This document shows positions 41,763 through 52,425 of a DNA stretch of 64,000 bases, one piece after another. Below the pieces are notes generated by a model that had not been told where the DNA came from, did no database searches, and saw only the letters and a program-made list of their open reading frames with translations. Location of the stretch: positions 496,001-560,000 of the forward strand of contig NZ_JARUIU010000002.1 in assembly GCF_029667115.1 (NCBI RefSeq), in the 5' to 3' direction. Every line of letters begins with the position of its first letter. Within the stretch, counting starts at the first letter, position 1. The stretch comes from Jeotgalibacillus sp. ET6. GTDB taxonomy: Bacteria; Bacillota; Bacilli; Bacillales; Jeotgalibacillaceae. A program made the position numbers and the translations under genes.

Positions 41763-44645
41763 ATGGCAAAAGATCAAATCATCATTCAGGGTGCTAGAGC
41801 CCATAATTTAAAAAATATTGACGTGACCATCCCAAGAGATAAGCTTGTCGTTATGACAGGTCTTTCCGGATCAGGCAAGTCTTCGCTGGCCTTTGACACC
41901 ATTTATGCTGAAGGACAGCGGCGATATGTGGAATCACTTTCTGCCTATGCAAGACAATTTCTTGGTCAAATGGATAAGCCGGATGTGGATGCAATAGAAG
42001 GACTTTCCCCTGCGATCTCCATTGATCAGAAAACAACAAGCAAAAACCCCCGTTCAACGGTGGGAACAGTGACTGAGATTTATGATTATCTGCGTCTTTT
42101 GTTTGCCCGTGTAGGACGTCCTGTTTGTCCGGACCATGGAATTGAGATTACATCACAGACAGTGGAACAAATGGTAGACCGTATCTATGAGTATCCTGAG
42201 CGTACCCGGCTTCAGGTGCTTGCGCCGATCGTATCGGGTCGAAAAGGCACGCATGCCAAGGTACTGGAAGATATTAAAAAGCAAGGGTATGTACGTATTC
42301 GGGTTAACGGTGAAATGGCCGATATCGGAGATGAAATTGAGCTTGATAAAAATAAAAAACATTCAATCGAAGTTGTAGTCGACCGGATCGTTGTGAAAGA
42401 AGGCGCTGAATCACGCCTTGCAGATTCACTTGAAAGTGCATTGAGATTAGCAGAAGGCAACGTCATGATTGATGTCATGGAGCATGAGGAAATTAAATTC
42501 AACGAGCATCATGCCTGCCCGATTTGCGGATTTTCAATCGATGAACTGGAGCCGCGGATGTTTTCGTTTAATTCTCCTTTTGGCGCTTGCGGGGAGTGTG
42601 ATGGCTTAGGGGCTAAGCTTGAAGTGGATTTGGATCTTGTGATTCCCGATCGCACACGTTCACTGAAAGAACATGCTATTGCACCCTGGGAACCAACAAG
42701 CTCTCAATACTACCCATCGATGCTTGAAGCAGTATGCAAGCATTATGATATCAACATGGATATACCGGTTAAGGATATACCGAAAAAGAAAATGGATAAA
42801 ATTCTTTATGGTTCAGGAAAAGATAAGATCTATTTCCGCTACACGAATGATTTCGGTCAGGTCAGGGAGAATACCATTCAATTTGAAGGAGTATTGCGCA
42901 ACGTGGAGCGGCGCTACCGTGAAACAAGCTCTGAATACATTCGTGAGCAGATGCAAAAATACATGGGTCAGCAGGATTGTCCAACATGTGGAGGGCATCG
43001 TCTGAAAAAAGAAAGCCTTTCGGTTAAAATCAATGAGCTCCATATTGGCCAGGTAACGGCTTATTCAATAGAAGAAGCCAGACAATTTTTTAATGAGCTT
43101 TCACTGACTGAAAAAGAGACTCAGATTGCAAGACTGATTCTCAGGGAAATTAACGAACGGCTATCTTTCCTGATTAATGTGGGGCTGGATTATCTAACGC
43201 TCAGCCGTGCTGCCGGAACCCTGTCCGGCGGGGAAGCACAGCGTATCCGCCTGGCCACTCAGATTGGTTCTCAGCTGACTGGCGTTCTGTACATTCTAGA
43301 TGAACCATCAATAGGTCTTCATCAGCGCGACAATGACAGACTGATTGAAACGCTAAAAAATATGCGGGACATCGGAAATACTCTGATTGTTGTTGAGCAC
43401 GACGAAGACACGATGATGGCAGCGGATTATTTAATTGATGTAGGACCGGGAGCGGGTGTCCATGGCGGAGAGATCGTCGCTGCAGGAACTCCTGAAGAAG
43501 TGATGAAAAGCAAGGAATCCCTTACCGGAAAATATTTGTCCGGTGAGAAATTTATTCCTCTTCCTCATGAACGCCGCAAAGGGGACGGAAGAAAGCTTGA
43601 AATCAGCGGTGCGAAAGAAAATAATTTGAAAAACGCAAAGGTAAATATCCCATTAGGCGTCTTTACATCTGTAACAGGTGTATCTGGCTCGGGGAAAAGT
43701 ACACTTATAAACGGGATTCTTCACAAAGCACTTGCTCAGAAGCTTCATAAAGCGAAAACAAAACCTGGCGAGCATAAAGCCATTAAAGGAATTGACCAGC
43801 TGGATAAAGTAATTGATATTAACCAGTCGCCGATTGGAAGAACACCGCGTTCAAACCCGGCCACTTATACCGGGGTATTTGATGATATTCGTGATGTCTA
43901 CGCAACCACAAATGAAGCGAAGGTGCGCGGATATAAAAAAGGCCGATTCAGTTTTAATGTAAAAGGCGGCCGCTGTGAAGCGTGCAGAGGAGACGGCATC
44001 ATAAAAATAGAAATGCATTTTCTGCCTGATGTATACGTTCCTTGTGAGGTTTGTCACGGGAAGCGGTATAATCGGGAGACGCTGGAAGTAAAATATAAAG
44101 GCAAAAATATATCTGATGTCCTGGAAATGACCGTAGAAGACGGCTTGTCGTTCTTTGAAAACATTCCGAAGATCAGCAGGAAGCTCCAAACGATTGTAGA
44201 TGTCGGACTTGGCTATGTCCGATTGGGTCAGCCGGCCACCACATTGTCGGGTGGAGAAGCGCAGCGGGTGAAGCTGGCTTCTGAGCTTCACAGACGTTCA
44301 ACCGGCCGTTCTCTTTATATACTGGATGAGCCGACCACAGGACTTCATGTAGATGACATTTCCCGTCTGCTTGATGTGCTGCAGCGTCTGGTGGATAACG
44401 GAGATACGGTTCTGGTCATTGAACATAATCTGGATGTCATTAAAGCATCTGACTGGATTATTGATCTTGGACCTGAAGGAGGAGACCGTGGAGGTACGAT
44501 CGTTGCATCAGGCAAGCCTGAAGATATTGTCAAAGTAAAAGGGTCTTATACCGGGAAGTATCTGGGGCCTGTTCTTGAACGGGAGCGCAAACGCATGGCG
44601 AAGCGGATGGCAGAAAGAACGGGAGAACCGGTTACTAGCTCTTAA
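41763..44645 (+). CDS. uvrA: Excinuclease ABC subunit A
   Basis: 960 aa, complete. Two ABC ATPase modules: Walker [15 protein letters not shown] and [14 protein letters not shown]; signatures [12 protein letters not shown] and [12 protein letters not shown]; Walker [11 protein letters not shown] and [10 protein letters not shown]. Zinc modules with CPICGFSID...[17 protein letters not shown] and [10 protein letters not shown]...CEVCHGKRY are intact. The dimer recognises DNA distortion and loads UvrB. Cotranscribed with uvrB. Confidence 0.98.
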   Translation: MAKDQIIIQGARAHNLKNIDVTIPRDKLVVMTGLSGSGKSSLAFDTIYAEGQRRYVESLSAYARQFLGQMDKPDVDAIEGLSPAISIDQKTTSKNPRSTVGTVTEIYDYLRLLFARVGRPVCPDHGIEITSQTVEQMVDRIYEYPERTRLQVLAPIVSGRKGTHAKVLEDIKKQGYVRIRVNGEMADIGDEIELDKNKKHSIEVVVDRIVVKEGAESRLADSLESALRLAEGNVMIDVMEHEEIKFNEHHACPICGFSIDELEPRMFSFNSPFGACGECDGLGAKLEVDLDLVIPDRTRSLKEHAIAPWEPTSSQYYPSMLEAVCKHYDINMDIPVKDIPKKKMDKILYGSGKDKIYFRYTNDFGQVRENTIQFEGVLRNVERRYRETSSEYIREQMQKYMGQQDCPTCGGHRLKKESLSVKINELHIGQVTAYSIEEARQFFNELSLTEKETQIARLILREINERLSFLINVGLDYLTLSRAAGTLSGGEAQRIRLATQIGSQLTGVLYILDEPSIGLHQRDNDRLIETLKNMRDIGNTLIVVEHDEDTMMAADYLIDVGPGAGVHGGEIVAAGTPEEVMKSKESLTGKYLSGEKFIPLPHERRKGDGRKLEISGAKENNLKNAKVNIPLGVFTSVTGVSGSGKSTLINGILHKALAQKLHKAKTKPGEHKAIKGIDQLDKVIDINQSPIGRTPRSNPATYTGVFDDIRDVYATTNEAKVRGYKKGRFSFNVKGGRCEACRGDGIIKIEMHFLPDVYVPCEVCHGKRYNRETLEVKYKGKNISDVLEMTVEDGLSFFENIPKISRKLQTIVDVGLGYVRLGQPATTLSGGEAQRVKLASELHRRSTGRSLYILDEPTTGLHVDDISRLLDVLQRLVDNGDTVLVIEHNLDVIKASDWIIDLGPEGGDRGGTIVASGKPEDIVKVKGSYTGKYLGPVLERERKRMAKRMAERTGEPVTSS

Positions 44646-44649
44646 GAAG

Positions 44650-44722
44650 AAAAAGGAACTGTGGAACACTGCTTGTCATGTCATGCACATAAAAGCTGGT
44701 GGAGCAGTTCCTTTTTGCTTTT
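44650..44722 (+). terminator. Terminator of uvrBA
   Basis: AAAAAGGAACTG (44650-44661) pairs with CAGTTCCTTTTT (44705-44716), with a 43-base loop. Confidence 0.7.
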
Positions 44723-44903
44723 AATGTATACGGCTAAAGAGCCAGTGAATCTCAGTCTTCAGACCGGTGAGATTAGCAGTGGGTCTGGTATGCTTAATGT
44801 AAGAAAATCCAAATGAAACTTTTGTGAGTGCTATACGTAATAAGACTAGGAACGTTCAAAAGAATTGAAACAACCATTTCATTTTAAGGAGCGTGTCAGA
44901 ATA

Positions 44904-46142
44904 ATGGAAAACGAACGTAAACGAATTTTAAATATGGTGGAGAAGGGAACGATTACCGCCACTGAAGCACTGACTTTGCTTGAAGCGCTTGAGAAACAGC
45001 CGAATTCCACACAAAGCAGTTCAAGTGCCGCTTCGTCAACGTCGTCATCTCACACGACTAGCAGCCACTCAACGACCGGACAGACTGATTCATCTTTAAA
45101 GGATTCATATAAGGAACGCCCTAAAAAGAAGGAATTCCCCTTTAATTTAGAGGATATCTTTCAGACGAATTCCGGCAGACAAACCAGAAATGACAGCAGC
45201 AGCCAGTCATCAGACCGCATAATGGATTTTGTTCAAAATGCCTTTGAAAAAGTTAAGGGAATGGATTTAGAGTTTAATATGGGTCCTTCACTTGAATTCA
45301 GACATCAATTCGAAGTGCAGGAAAACGAGCTGCAGGATATTGAAATCAGTGTGGCAAACGGCAAAGTTGAGATAAAGCCATGGGATGAGAATTATGTTAA
45401 AGCAGAATGCGATGTAAAGGTTTACCGCTCAGATGATGAAGCAAAAGCGAAAAATCAGATTCGGGAATCGGTAATATTTAATGCTCAATATAAGAAGCTG
45501 CGTTTTATTTCTGATCTGAAAATGATTAAGCTTGATACTGTCATTTATGTTCCCCGCAACAGCTATGACCGCTGGGACATCCGTTTATTTAACGGAAAGT
45601 TTCATGGCGACTCTGCCAATGTAAACAAAATAAAAGTCAAAACGGCCAACGGCAAAATTGAGCTTGCCAATATGCTGATTGAGCGTGGAGAGCTTGAAAC
45701 AGCCAACGGCGGTATAGAGGTAAAGAATACGAGGGCAGATTTAATTGATGCAGAAAGTGTGAATGGGAAGGTTTCGATTGAAGGTGCAGTGGATGAGATG
45801 GATGTGCAGTCGCTTAACGGCAATATTGTATGCAGAACTTCCAGCACTTCTGCCCGTAAAATCGAAGCAAAAACGCTGGCAGGATCGATCAGCCTTTTTG
45901 TTCCGAATGATGCGAGTCTTGACGGTACGTTAAAATCAAACTTCGGGCGCTTCGATATTAATCACCGTGAAATGGATCATGTTGAAGAACGCGAGGAATT
46001 AATGCAAAGAAAGCTGCATTTTACCCGTGAAAAAAATGACGGTTCCAAGCTTTACTTGTTTGCTGATGCTAAAACAGGCGCGGTCAGTGTAAAGCCCTAT
46101 GAAGTGAAAAAAGAAGAAACAGAACCTGCCTCAGAGGAATAA
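44904..46142 (+). CDS. yvlB: DUF4097/DUF4098 envelope-stress-type protein YvlB
   Basis: 412 aa from ATG 44904 (AAGGAG 11 bases upstream); TTG 44865 has no ribosome site. The N-terminal about 40 residues (ENERKRILNMVEKGTITATEALTLLEAL) are the SHOCT-like helical segment of YvlB. A Ser/Thr-rich linker and charged region follow, then a right-handed beta-repeat domain (ISVANGKVEIKPWDENYVKA, KVKTANGKIELANM, ESVNGKVSIEGAVDEMDVQS). It is related to LiaX, a cell-envelope stress sensor in enterococci. In B. subtilis yvlB follows uvrA too, with yvlCD after it, which are absent here. Confidence 0.85.
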   Translation: MENERKRILNMVEKGTITATEALTLLEALEKQPNSTQSSSSAASSTSSSHTTSSHSTTGQTDSSLKDSYKERPKKKEFPFNLEDIFQTNSGRQTRNDSSSQSSDRIMDFVQNAFEKVKGMDLEFNMGPSLEFRHQFEVQENELQDIEISVANGKVEIKPWDENYVKAECDVKVYRSDDEAKAKNQIRESVIFNAQYKKLRFISDLKMIKLDTVIYVPRNSYDRWDIRLFNGKFHGDSANVNKIKVKTANGKIELANMLIERGELETANGGIEVKNTRADLIDAESVNGKVSIEGAVDEMDVQSLNGNIVCRTSSTSARKIEAKTLAGSISLFVPNDASLDGTLKSNFGRFDINHREMDHVEEREELMQRKLHFTREKNDGSKLYLFADAKTGAVSVKPYEVKKEETEPASEE

Positions 46143-46267
46143 TTAACCGAATACAGGTGATCAGATTCACCATATACATCCACGCGGCGCATGGAAATAA
46201 GTCCCCCAGCTTATTTTAATGTGCTGCTTTTTTTGTGCAGCGAAGTCTAAACTTTTTCCTTCTATAT

Positions 46268-46293
46268 GTTTCCACAACCGGCTTTGTTGGTAT
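46268..46293 (+). promoter_or_regulatory. Candidate promoter (sigma-B-like) of the 86-aa membrane gene
   Basis: GTTTCC (46268-46273), 14 bases, TGGTAT (46288-46293) resembles SigB GTTTAA-N14-GGGTAT at 4/6 and 5/6. The overlapping TTTCCA-N16-TATAGT could instead be a SigA promoter. Confidence 0.4.
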
Positions 46294-46347
46294 AGTGATA
46301 GTAACCGTACATTAGGAGAAACTAAAAAGAAAAAGCAGGTGACGAAC

Positions 46348-46608
46348 ATGGAAAAGATTATTAATCGAACAACGTGGTTTGGTCTAAGTGCTATTGGAGC
46401 CACATTTTTAGGTATTAGTGTCTTATTTTCGCTATTAGGGTTTTACATAATTGACGTGGAAATGATGGCATTTTTCAAATGGATTTTATATATTTTCTTT
46501 TTTGGTACAGGGATCATAGGCGGTCTTATTGCGCTCGCTGCCATTGGCATTGGGTTAAAGATGAAGTTCTCATCCGGCAATAAAAAGCCTGCTTCAGAAA
46601 ATGGCTAA
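46348..46608 (+). CDS. Small membrane protein, hypothetical
   Basis: 86 aa from ATG 46348 with GCAGGTGACG upstream; the longer frame starting at 46219 runs through the promoter and has no ribosome site. Two membrane helices (LSAIGATFLGISVLFSLLGFY and WILYIFFFGTGIIGGLIALA). No family recognised. It occupies the position of yvlC/yvlD in B. subtilis but does not look like either. Confidence 0.65.
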   Translation: MEKIINRTTWFGLSAIGATFLGISVLFSLLGFYIIDVEMMAFFKWILYIFFFGTGIIGGLIALAAIGIGLKMKFSSGNKKPASENG

Positions 46609-46615
46609 AAGACAG

Positions 46616-46652
46616 ACAGCAGCAGGGAGAACTCTTGCTGCTGTTTATTATT
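46616..46652 (+). terminator. Terminator of the 86-aa gene
   Basis: ACAGCAGCA (46616-46624) pairs with TGCTGCTGT (46636-46644), followed by TTATTATT. Confidence 0.75.
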
Positions 46653-46741
46653 AGAGAACATTAAAAAGGGGATAATAATCCTTTTTGATTTGGCCGTTGC
46701 CACTATTTCACTTTATAAATAACGAATAAACTAAAGACTGC

Positions 46742-46777
46742 CAGAAACCCCCAGCGAAAATCGCTGGGGGTTTCTGA
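46742..46777. terminator. Strong bidirectional hairpin at the amidase gene end
   Basis: CAGAAACCCCCAGCGA pairs with TCGCTGGGGGTTTCTG over 16 bp with a 4-base loop. It lies three bases beyond the stop of the minus-strand amidase gene and is its probable terminator, while also backing up the plus-strand one. Confidence 0.85.
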
Positions 46778-46780
46778 TTG

Positions 46781-47470
46781 TTACTGTGATGGGATGGTTC
46801 CGATTGCTGCTTCAAAGCCTGCTTTCTTTAATTTCTTTACCTGCTGCTCTGCTCGTTCTCTTGACGAAAACACCCCTGCCTGGACGCGGTACAAAGAAGA
46901 ATCCTTTGCAGGGGAAGGTTGGGATTTATTTAAAAAAGACAGGATGGAGGCGGCAATTTGCTTTCCGCATAATGTCCGGTAGGCTGTTGAAGCAAGAAGC
47001 GCCTTTTCCTCACGATTGGTCATAAACCCGCACTCAAGCAGCAATGCCGGCATATGAGTTTCTCTTAATACGTGAAAATCTGCTTTTTTTAAGCCTCTGT
47101 CTTTTCTCCCCGTTTTGGCTATCAAGTCAGCGTGAATTTTACTGGCAAGCGGATGGACTGACTGACCTTTTGACGTGTGAATAAAGGTTTCAATTCCGTG
47201 AACCTCATTCCACTGTCCGTTTCCGAACGCATTGGCGTGAATGGAAATAAAATAGTCTACTTTCCCGTTATTCGCTTTTGCGGTTCGCTCTGATAATGGA
47301 ACGTCCCGGTTATCACTGTACGTTTGAAGCGTCCTGACAGAAGCCTGTTCAAGCTGATCCTTACATACTTTAGCCACTGCCCGGTTAAATTCATACTCCT
47401 TCATTCCATCCGGACTTCTTTTACCAGGTGTTTCATAGCCGTGACCTGCATCAATCGCGATTAGTGTCAT
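46781..47470 (-). CDS. N-acetylmuramoyl-L-alanine amidase with SPOR domain (CwlC-like)
   Basis: 229 aa from the ATG at 47470 (AGGGAGG 7 bases before it; ATG 47476 is only one base away). Amidase_3 fold with zinc ligands in IDAGHG, a Glu in KEYEFN, His in FISIHANAF and catalytic Glu in LLECGFMTN. The C-terminal about 40 residues (LYRVQAGVFSSRERAEQQVK) are a SPOR domain that binds stripped peptidoglycan. No signal peptide, as in B. subtilis CwlC, which lyses the mother cell late in sporulation. A similar mother-cell lysis role is inferred. Confidence 0.9.
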   Translation of the reverse strand: MTLIAIDAGHGYETPGKRSPDGMKEYEFNRAVAKVCKDQLEQASVRTLQTYSDNRDVPLSERTAKANNGKVDYFISIHANAFGNGQWNEVHGIETFIHTSKGQSVHPLASKIHADLIAKTGRKDRGLKKADFHVLRETHMPALLLECGFMTNREEKALLASTAYRTLCGKQIAASILSFLNKSQPSPAKDSSLYRVQAGVFSSRERAEQQVKKLKKAGFEAAIGTIPSQ

Positions 47471-47638
47471 GCTCATTCCTCCCTTTTACTTGTAAGATTG
47501 CGTGCCGGGGTAAAATTAGACACCCTGAAGCGATTCTTTGAAAGAACAAATATAGTGAATCAATTTCCAAAGTGCTACAATAGAAAGTATGGGTGACGAA
47601 GGAAATACATAGAGGAAATTAAGAAGGAGGCTTCATTC

Positions 47639-48574
47639 GTGGCAAAGGTTACGACGAAAGATATTATCGATCAATTTAAATTAGAACTGGTAAGCGGGGA
47701 AGAGGGCATACACCGGCCGATTATCACGAGTGATATCTCGCGACCGGGTCTTGAAATGGCGGGCTATTTTTCCTATTATCCTGCAGAGCGTATTCAGCTC
47801 TTAGGACGGACGGAAATGTCTTTTTATGAGCTTTTGTCAAAGGACGAGCGAATGGACCGGATGTCTCAGATGTGTACAGACAATACACCTGGCATCATTT
47901 TATCCAGGGACATAAAAGTTCCGGGTGAATTAATAGAAGCATCCATGCAAAATCAGGTTCCGGTGATGAGAACGCCGGTTAAAACAACCCGTTTTTCAAG
48001 CAGACTCACAAATTTCCTTGAAAGCAAGCTGGCTCCGACTACTGCTTTGCATGGTGTTTTAGTAGACATCTATGGTGTAGGGGTTCTGATAACCGGAAAA
48101 AGCGGAGTCGGGAAAAGTGAAACGGCACTTGAACTGGTCAAAAGAGGGCACCGGCTGGTAGCGGATGACAGTGTGGAAATCAGGCAGGAAGATACGGATA
48201 CTCTGATTGGGACCTCGCCTGAATTAATCGAGCATTTGCTTGAAATCAGAGGGCTTGGGATTATTAATGTCATGACGCTTTTTGGAGCGGGCGCAGTCAG
48301 AAGCTATAAGCGGGTGACACTCGTCATTGACCTTGAAATCTGGGACAAAAATAAGCAGTATGACCGCCTTGGGCTGGATGAAGAAAAAATGAAAATCATT
48401 GATACGGAAGTGACGAAAATTACGCTCCCTGTTCGACCGGGACGAAATTTAGCTGTTATTATTGAAGTTGCCGCAATGAATTTCCGTCTAAAGCGGATGG
48501 GCGTCAATGCAGCAGAACAATTTTCAAATCGTCTAGCTGATGTAATTGTGGACGGGGATCATGATGATATTTAA
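47639..48574 (+). CDS. hprK: HPr kinase/phosphorylase
   Basis: 311 aa, GTG start with AAGGAGG upstream. The N-terminal domain precedes a P-loop kinase domain: Walker [10 protein letters not shown], family signature [12 protein letters not shown]. Phosphorylates HPr at Ser46 when glycolytic intermediates are high and removes the phosphate under phosphate excess; HPr-Ser-P is the CcpA co-repressor. This ties to the cre site of abfA. First gene of the conserved hprK-lgt-yvoD-ppaX-yvoF operon. Confidence 0.97.
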   Translation: MAKVTTKDIIDQFKLELVSGEEGIHRPIITSDISRPGLEMAGYFSYYPAERIQLLGRTEMSFYELLSKDERMDRMSQMCTDNTPGIILSRDIKVPGELIEASMQNQVPVMRTPVKTTRFSSRLTNFLESKLAPTTALHGVLVDIYGVGVLITGKSGVGKSETALELVKRGHRLVADDSVEIRQEDTDTLIGTSPELIEHLLEIRGLGIINVMTLFGAGAVRSYKRVTLVIDLEIWDKNKQYDRLGLDEEKMKIIDTEVTKITLPVRPGRNLAVIIEVAAMNFRLKRMGVNAAEQFSNRLADVIVDGDHDDI

Positions 48575-48601
48575 GAGAAGCCAGTTGAAAGGGGAAAGAA
48601 T

Positions 48602-49432
48602 ATGCTAGCAGCAATACAGCCGATTGATCCAATTGCGATCAGTTTTGGGGAAGTAAATATCGCATGGTATGGATTAATTATCGGGACAGGAATTATATTA
48701 GGGTATATCCTGGCCAATCGCGAAGCGGACCGCCTTGGGATGCCAAAGGACATGTTTGCAGATTTATTGATATGGGCAGTGCCAATCGCCATTATCTCTG
48801 CTCGTATTTATTATGTAATTTTTCAGTGGGATTTTTACTCGCAAAATCCGGGGGCAATTATTCAAATTTGGAATGGCGGAATAGCCATCCATGGTGCTCT
48901 GATTGGTTCAGTTGCGACAGGTGTGATTTATGCGAGAATAAAAGGTCTATCCTTTTGGAAAATTGTTGATATTGCAGCACCGAGCATTATTTTAGGCCAG
49001 ATGCTTGGACGCTGGGGGAATTTTATTAACCAGGAAGCTCACGGCGGAGAAGTCTCCCGCTCGTTTTTAGAAAACCTTTTTATTCCTGATTGGATTATTG
49101 ATCAGATGTACATCAATGTGGATGGAACGTTTGCTTACTATCATCCAACCTTTTTATATGAGTCCTTATGGAATCTGGCAGGGCTGATTTTATTGCTGCT
49201 TCTGCGCAAAGTGAATCCGCGAAGAGGCGAAATCTTTCTGACGTATGTGATCTGGTACTCAATTGGACGTGCGTTTGTGGAGGGACTCAGAACCGACAGT
49301 CTGATGCTGACAGATACGATACGTGTGGCACAGCTGCTGTCTGTTGTTTTAATTGTTGGGGCGATTACGATCATGATTTACCGGAGGAAAAAAGGTGTAA
49401 ATACACGGTACAATGATAAACGAAACAACTAG
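48602..49432 (+). CDS. lgt: Prolipoprotein diacylglyceryl transferase
   Basis: 276 aa, about seven membrane helices. The Lgt signature [16 protein letters not shown] is intact, as is [12 protein letters not shown]. Transfers diacylglycerol from phosphatidylglycerol to the lipobox Cys of prolipoproteins, which includes the lipoproteins encoded at 9474, 12853, 30452 and 52611. Ribosome site GAAAGGGGAAAG; 27 bases after hprK. Confidence 0.97.
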   Translation: MLAAIQPIDPIAISFGEVNIAWYGLIIGTGIILGYILANREADRLGMPKDMFADLLIWAVPIAIISARIYYVIFQWDFYSQNPGAIIQIWNGGIAIHGALIGSVATGVIYARIKGLSFWKIVDIAAPSIILGQMLGRWGNFINQEAHGGEVSRSFLENLFIPDWIIDQMYINVDGTFAYYHPTFLYESLWNLAGLILLLLLRKVNPRRGEIFLTYVIWYSIGRAFVEGLRTDSLMLTDTIRVAQLLSVVLIVGAITIMIYRRKKGVNTRYNDKRNN

Positions 49433-49444
49433 GTGGGGATCAGA

Positions 49445-50401
49445 TTGACAAAACAAACCTTTGTTGACGGTTTAAAAGCCGGGCTGCAAACAACCTGGAC
49501 GCTCGGGAAGATTATTTTCCCCGTTACTTTTATTGTCATGCTGCTGCAGTACACCCCGGTCCTGCCATGGATAACTGAATTAATTGCGCCTTTTATGGGC
49601 TTGTTTGGTTTAAGCGGGGAAGCGGCAGTTCCATTGGTGCTTGGGAATTTTCTGAACTTATATGCCGGTATTGCCGGAATTTTGACACTTGAAATGACCG
49701 TTAAAGAGGTATTTATTATTGCGGTTATGCTCTCGTTTTCTCATAATCTGCTGATTGAAACAGGTGTGGCTTTAAAAGTCGGCGTGAAGCTGTGGGTCGT
49801 CCTTGTCGTGCGTTTAGGTTTGGCTTTTGTCTCCGCTATTGTTATTAACCTTGTCTGGAGCGGGGGTCAGGAAATCGCTCAGTATGGGATGGTGCCTGCA
49901 CAATCTGGAGCAGAAGTGAGCGGATGGGGATCCATTGTCTTCATGGCACTCGAGAAAGCTGCGTTTGGTGTCTTGCAGCTGGCGATCATTGTGATCCCGC
50001 TCATGATTGTTATTCAAATCATGAGAGATTTAAAATGGCTCGATGTATTTTCAAGATGGATGGCTCCTGTAACAAGAGGGCTCGGAATGAAGGAAAATAC
50101 GTCCATGACACTGGTGGCAGGCTTAACGATTGGTTTAGCCTATGGCGCCGGTGTGATGATTAAGGCTGTACAGGAAGATGGCGTCAGCAAAAAAGATGCA
50201 ACACTTGCCTTTATTTTTCTAGTCGCCTGTCATGCCGTGGTAGAAGATACACTAATCTTTATTCCGCTTGGCATTCCTGTGCTGCCGCTGCTTTTAATCC
50301 GGATCACAACAGCGGTTCTGCTGACGATGACTGTTGCTTATGTCTGGAAGCGGAATGAAATTGCACGGGAAAGGAAACTGAACTATGAACAAACCCATTG
50401 A
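49445..50401 (+). CDS. yvoD: Nucleoside-recognition (Gate) domain membrane protein YvoD
   Basis: 318 aa from TTG 49445 (AGGTGGGGATC upstream); GTG 49433 coincides with that site. About eight membrane helices and two Gate domains of the nucleoside recognition type ([40 protein letters not shown]). It is related to spore-maturation-type membrane proteins; the transported molecule is unknown. The end overlaps ppaX by 17 bases. Order conserved with B. subtilis. Confidence 0.85.
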   Translation: MTKQTFVDGLKAGLQTTWTLGKIIFPVTFIVMLLQYTPVLPWITELIAPFMGLFGLSGEAAVPLVLGNFLNLYAGIAGILTLEMTVKEVFIIAVMLSFSHNLLIETGVALKVGVKLWVVLVVRLGLAFVSAIVINLVWSGGQEIAQYGMVPAQSGAEVSGWGSIVFMALEKAAFGVLQLAIIVIPLMIVIQIMRDLKWLDVFSRWMAPVTRGLGMKENTSMTLVAGLTIGLAYGAGVMIKAVQEDGVSKKDATLAFIFLVACHAVVEDTLIFIPLGIPVLPLLLIRITTAVLLTMTVAYVWKRNEIARERKLNYEQTH

Positions 50402-51038
50402 TACGGTCCTCTTTGATTTGGACGGGACGTTAATTGATACGAACGAATTGATTATTTCATCCTTCCTTCACGTGATGGATCATTACTTTCCGAACCAGTA
50501 TAAACGGGAGGATGTGCTGCCGTTTATGGGCCCGCCTCTTGTTGAATCCTTTCAGAAAGTAAATCCGGAAAAAGTGGAGGAAATGGTGGATTTCTATCGT
50601 GCATTTAACCTGGAGCAGCATGATGTGCTGGTTACCGGATTTGAAGGGGTCGAGGAAACGATCCAGACGTTATCCGATCGCGGAATTAAAATGGCGATTG
50701 TCTCAACGAAACGCAATGATGTTGTGAACAAGGGATTAAAACTGATGAAACTGGATCATTTTTTTGATGTGGTTGTCGGGCTTGATGATGTTAAAAATGC
50801 AAAACCTGATCCGGAACCCCTTCTGCTTGCACTTCAAAAGCTCGGTTCATCTGCAGAAACAAGTCTGATGGTCGGTGATAATCACCACGATATTGAAGGC
50901 GGCAAAAATGCAGGAACAAGAACAGCAGGTGTTGCCTGGTCTGCAAAAGGCAAAGATTATTTACTTTCCTATCAGCCGGATTGGATGCTTGAATCCATGA
51001 GTGATTTGCTATCCATCATTCCGGAGCCAAAAAAATGA
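50385..51038 (+). CDS. ppaX: Pyrophosphatase PpaX
   Basis: 217 aa HAD-family enzyme. Motif [11 protein letters not shown], motif II VSTKRN, motif III region [11 protein letters not shown], motif [14 protein letters not shown]. PpaX hydrolyses the pyrophosphate made when HprK dephosphorylates HPr-Ser-P, pulling that reaction. Its presence in the hprK operon fits. GGAAAGGAAAC lies upstream; overlaps yvoD at the start and yvoF at the end (ATGA). Confidence 0.96.
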   Translation: MNKPIDTVLFDLDGTLIDTNELIISSFLHVMDHYFPNQYKREDVLPFMGPPLVESFQKVNPEKVEEMVDFYRAFNLEQHDVLVTGFEGVEETIQTLSDRGIKMAIVSTKRNDVVNKGLKLMKLDHFFDVVVGLDDVKNAKPDPEPLLLALQKLGSSAETSLMVGDNHHDIEGGKNAGTRTAGVAWSAKGKDYLLSYQPDWMLESMSDLLSIIPEPKK

Positions 51039-51559
51039 GACGCACAGAACGGTTTGCAGTCTCCGGTGCGAATTCTTTGTGGCATATTTACAAAACCATT
51101 CCCTTTTGGAAGGTCATGCGGAACTTTGTTGTCATTCAGCTGGCCCGCTACACTCCTTTTTTGGGGATGAAAAATTGGCTCTATCGTACATTTTTAGGTG
51201 TGAAAGTTGGACCACAAACCTCCTTTGCGCTCATGGTGATGCTTGATGTTATGTTTCCGGAAAAAATATCTGTCGGCAAAAACAGTGTAATTGGTTATAA
51301 CACGACCATTCTTGCCCATGAGTATTTAATAAAGGAATACAGGCTTGGAAATGTAGAAATTGGGGATGAAGTTCTGATTGGTGCGAATACCACGATCTTG
51401 CCTGGTGTGCGGATCGGGGACGGAGCGATTGTATCTGCGAGCACGCTCGTTCATAAAGATGTTCCTGCAGGAGCTTTTGTAGGAGGCAACCCGATGCAGA
51501 TAATCCGCTTAAAGGAAACGGAAAAGAGCAAGGTTCCAAGCGATCAGTTGGAAAGGTAA
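51035..51559 (+). CDS. yvoF: Hexapeptide-repeat acyltransferase YvoF
   Basis: 174 aa. An N-terminal basic region precedes left-handed beta-helix repeats ([60 protein letters not shown]). Predicted O-acetyltransferase of the LacA/NodL/CysE superfamily; the acceptor is unknown. Start overlaps the ppaX stop. Last gene of the hprK operon; a family A repeat with its terminator follows 20 bases later. Confidence 0.9.
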   Translation: MRRTERFAVSGANSLWHIYKTIPFWKVMRNFVVIQLARYTPFLGMKNWLYRTFLGVKVGPQTSFALMVMLDVMFPEKISVGKNSVIGYNTTILAHEYLIKEYRLGNVEIGDEVLIGANTTILPGVRIGDGAIVSASTLVHKDVPAGAFVGGNPMQIIRLKETEKSKVPSDQLER

Positions 51560-51580
51560 AAATCGCTGACCTGACAAGCA

Positions 51581-51731
51581 GTGAGCGGAAGGTGGCGACT
51601 CCATGTCGGCTAGCTGAGACTTTGCAGGGCAGGGCCCTGGAAAGTCTTAGCGCCGTCCCTACGGAAAGCCGCCGCCTGAAGCGGAGTGAACCCGTCAAAG
51701 AGCTTGAGACACGTTGTCCCAAGCTCTTTTT
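51581..51731 (+). repeat. Interspersed repeat family A, copy 4, with terminator end
   Basis: Slightly shorter copy: GTGAGCGGAAGGTGGCGACT, TAGCTGAGACTTTGCAGGGC, TTAGCGCCGTCCCTACGGAA. It ends in GAGCTTGAGACACGTTGTCC followed by CAAGCTCTTTTT, a terminator for the hprK operon. The minus-strand bioY gene ends 20 bases beyond. Confidence 0.9.
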
Positions 51732-51750
51732 AAACTGCATAATCGATTGC

Positions 51751-52338
51751 TCACGCTGCAGCCCGTTTTCTCATCCGCGTTTGTGGAAATGCCTGAAGCA
51801 CCTTCATGGACACAAGGGCTGCAATTCCGGCTAAAATGAGGTCTTTCGGTACAAAAGGAAGCATCCAGATCCAGGCCATGGCATACGTAAACCCATCCGG
51901 AGCCGCAAACCAAAGCTTGTAAGCCATGTACATCCAACTCGTTCCTATTGCATAGTTAATCGCTGTTCCCAAAAAAGCGGCAGTTAATAGCAATGAATAG
52001 GTTTTCTTTTTTTCTGTAATTAAACCGCTAAACCACGCTACGGCAATATAAGATAAAATAAATCCAAATGTAGGACTGATGAGTATGCGGATTCCCCCAG
52101 ACCATTGAGCAAAGACGGGCATTCCAGCCAAACCGATTAACATGTAAATGACCATGGCTACCGGTCCCCACTTCTTGCCTAATAATAATCCGGAAAGGAT
52201 GCATACTACAGTTTGAAGGGTGAGGGGAATACTGCCAATAACCAATATGGGAACAATGGAGGTAATATTCGCTCCAATGGCCATTAGTGCAGCAAAAAAT
52301 GAAGCCAGCACCATGCCGTGCAGTGGAGATTTAACCAT
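51751..52338 (-). CDS. bioY: Biotin transporter substrate-binding component BioY
   Basis: 195 aa, six membrane helices, the S-component of an ECF-type vitamin transporter. Motifs MAIGANITSIVPILVIGSIP, VCILSGLLLGKKWGPVAMVI and GGIRILISPTFGFILSYIAV fit the BioY family. Imports biotin with the shared EcfAA'T module, which is not encoded here. Ribosome site AAAGGAGTAG. It carries a BirA-type operator in its promoter. Confidence 0.93.
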   Translation of the reverse strand: MVKSPLHGMVLASFFAALMAIGANITSIVPILVIGSIPLTLQTVVCILSGLLLGKKWGPVAMVIYMLIGLAGMPVFAQWSGGIRILISPTFGFILSYIAVAWFSGLITEKKKTYSLLLTAAFLGTAINYAIGTSWMYMAYKLWFAAPDGFTYAMAWIWMLPFVPKDLILAGIAALVSMKVLQAFPQTRMRKRAAA

Positions 52339-52371
52339 AACATCTACTCCTTTATCTTATGTACTAATGCA

Positions 52372-52425
52372 ATTATATAAAATTATAAATTTAAGTCAAC
52401 TCAATTTTATTTCGGTTAACTTAAA
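52372..52425 (-). promoter_or_regulatory. bioY promoter with BirA-type biotin operator
   Basis: On the minus strand TTGACT (52399-52394), a 16-base spacer and TATAAT (52377-52372). Overlapping the -35 is the inverted repeat TTTAAGTCAAC (52390-52400), N14, GTTAACTTAAA (52415-52425). Arm type (GTTAAC) and 14-base spacing agree with operators of the biotin repressor BirA in Bacilli. Biotin surplus would shut off transport. Confidence 0.78.
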
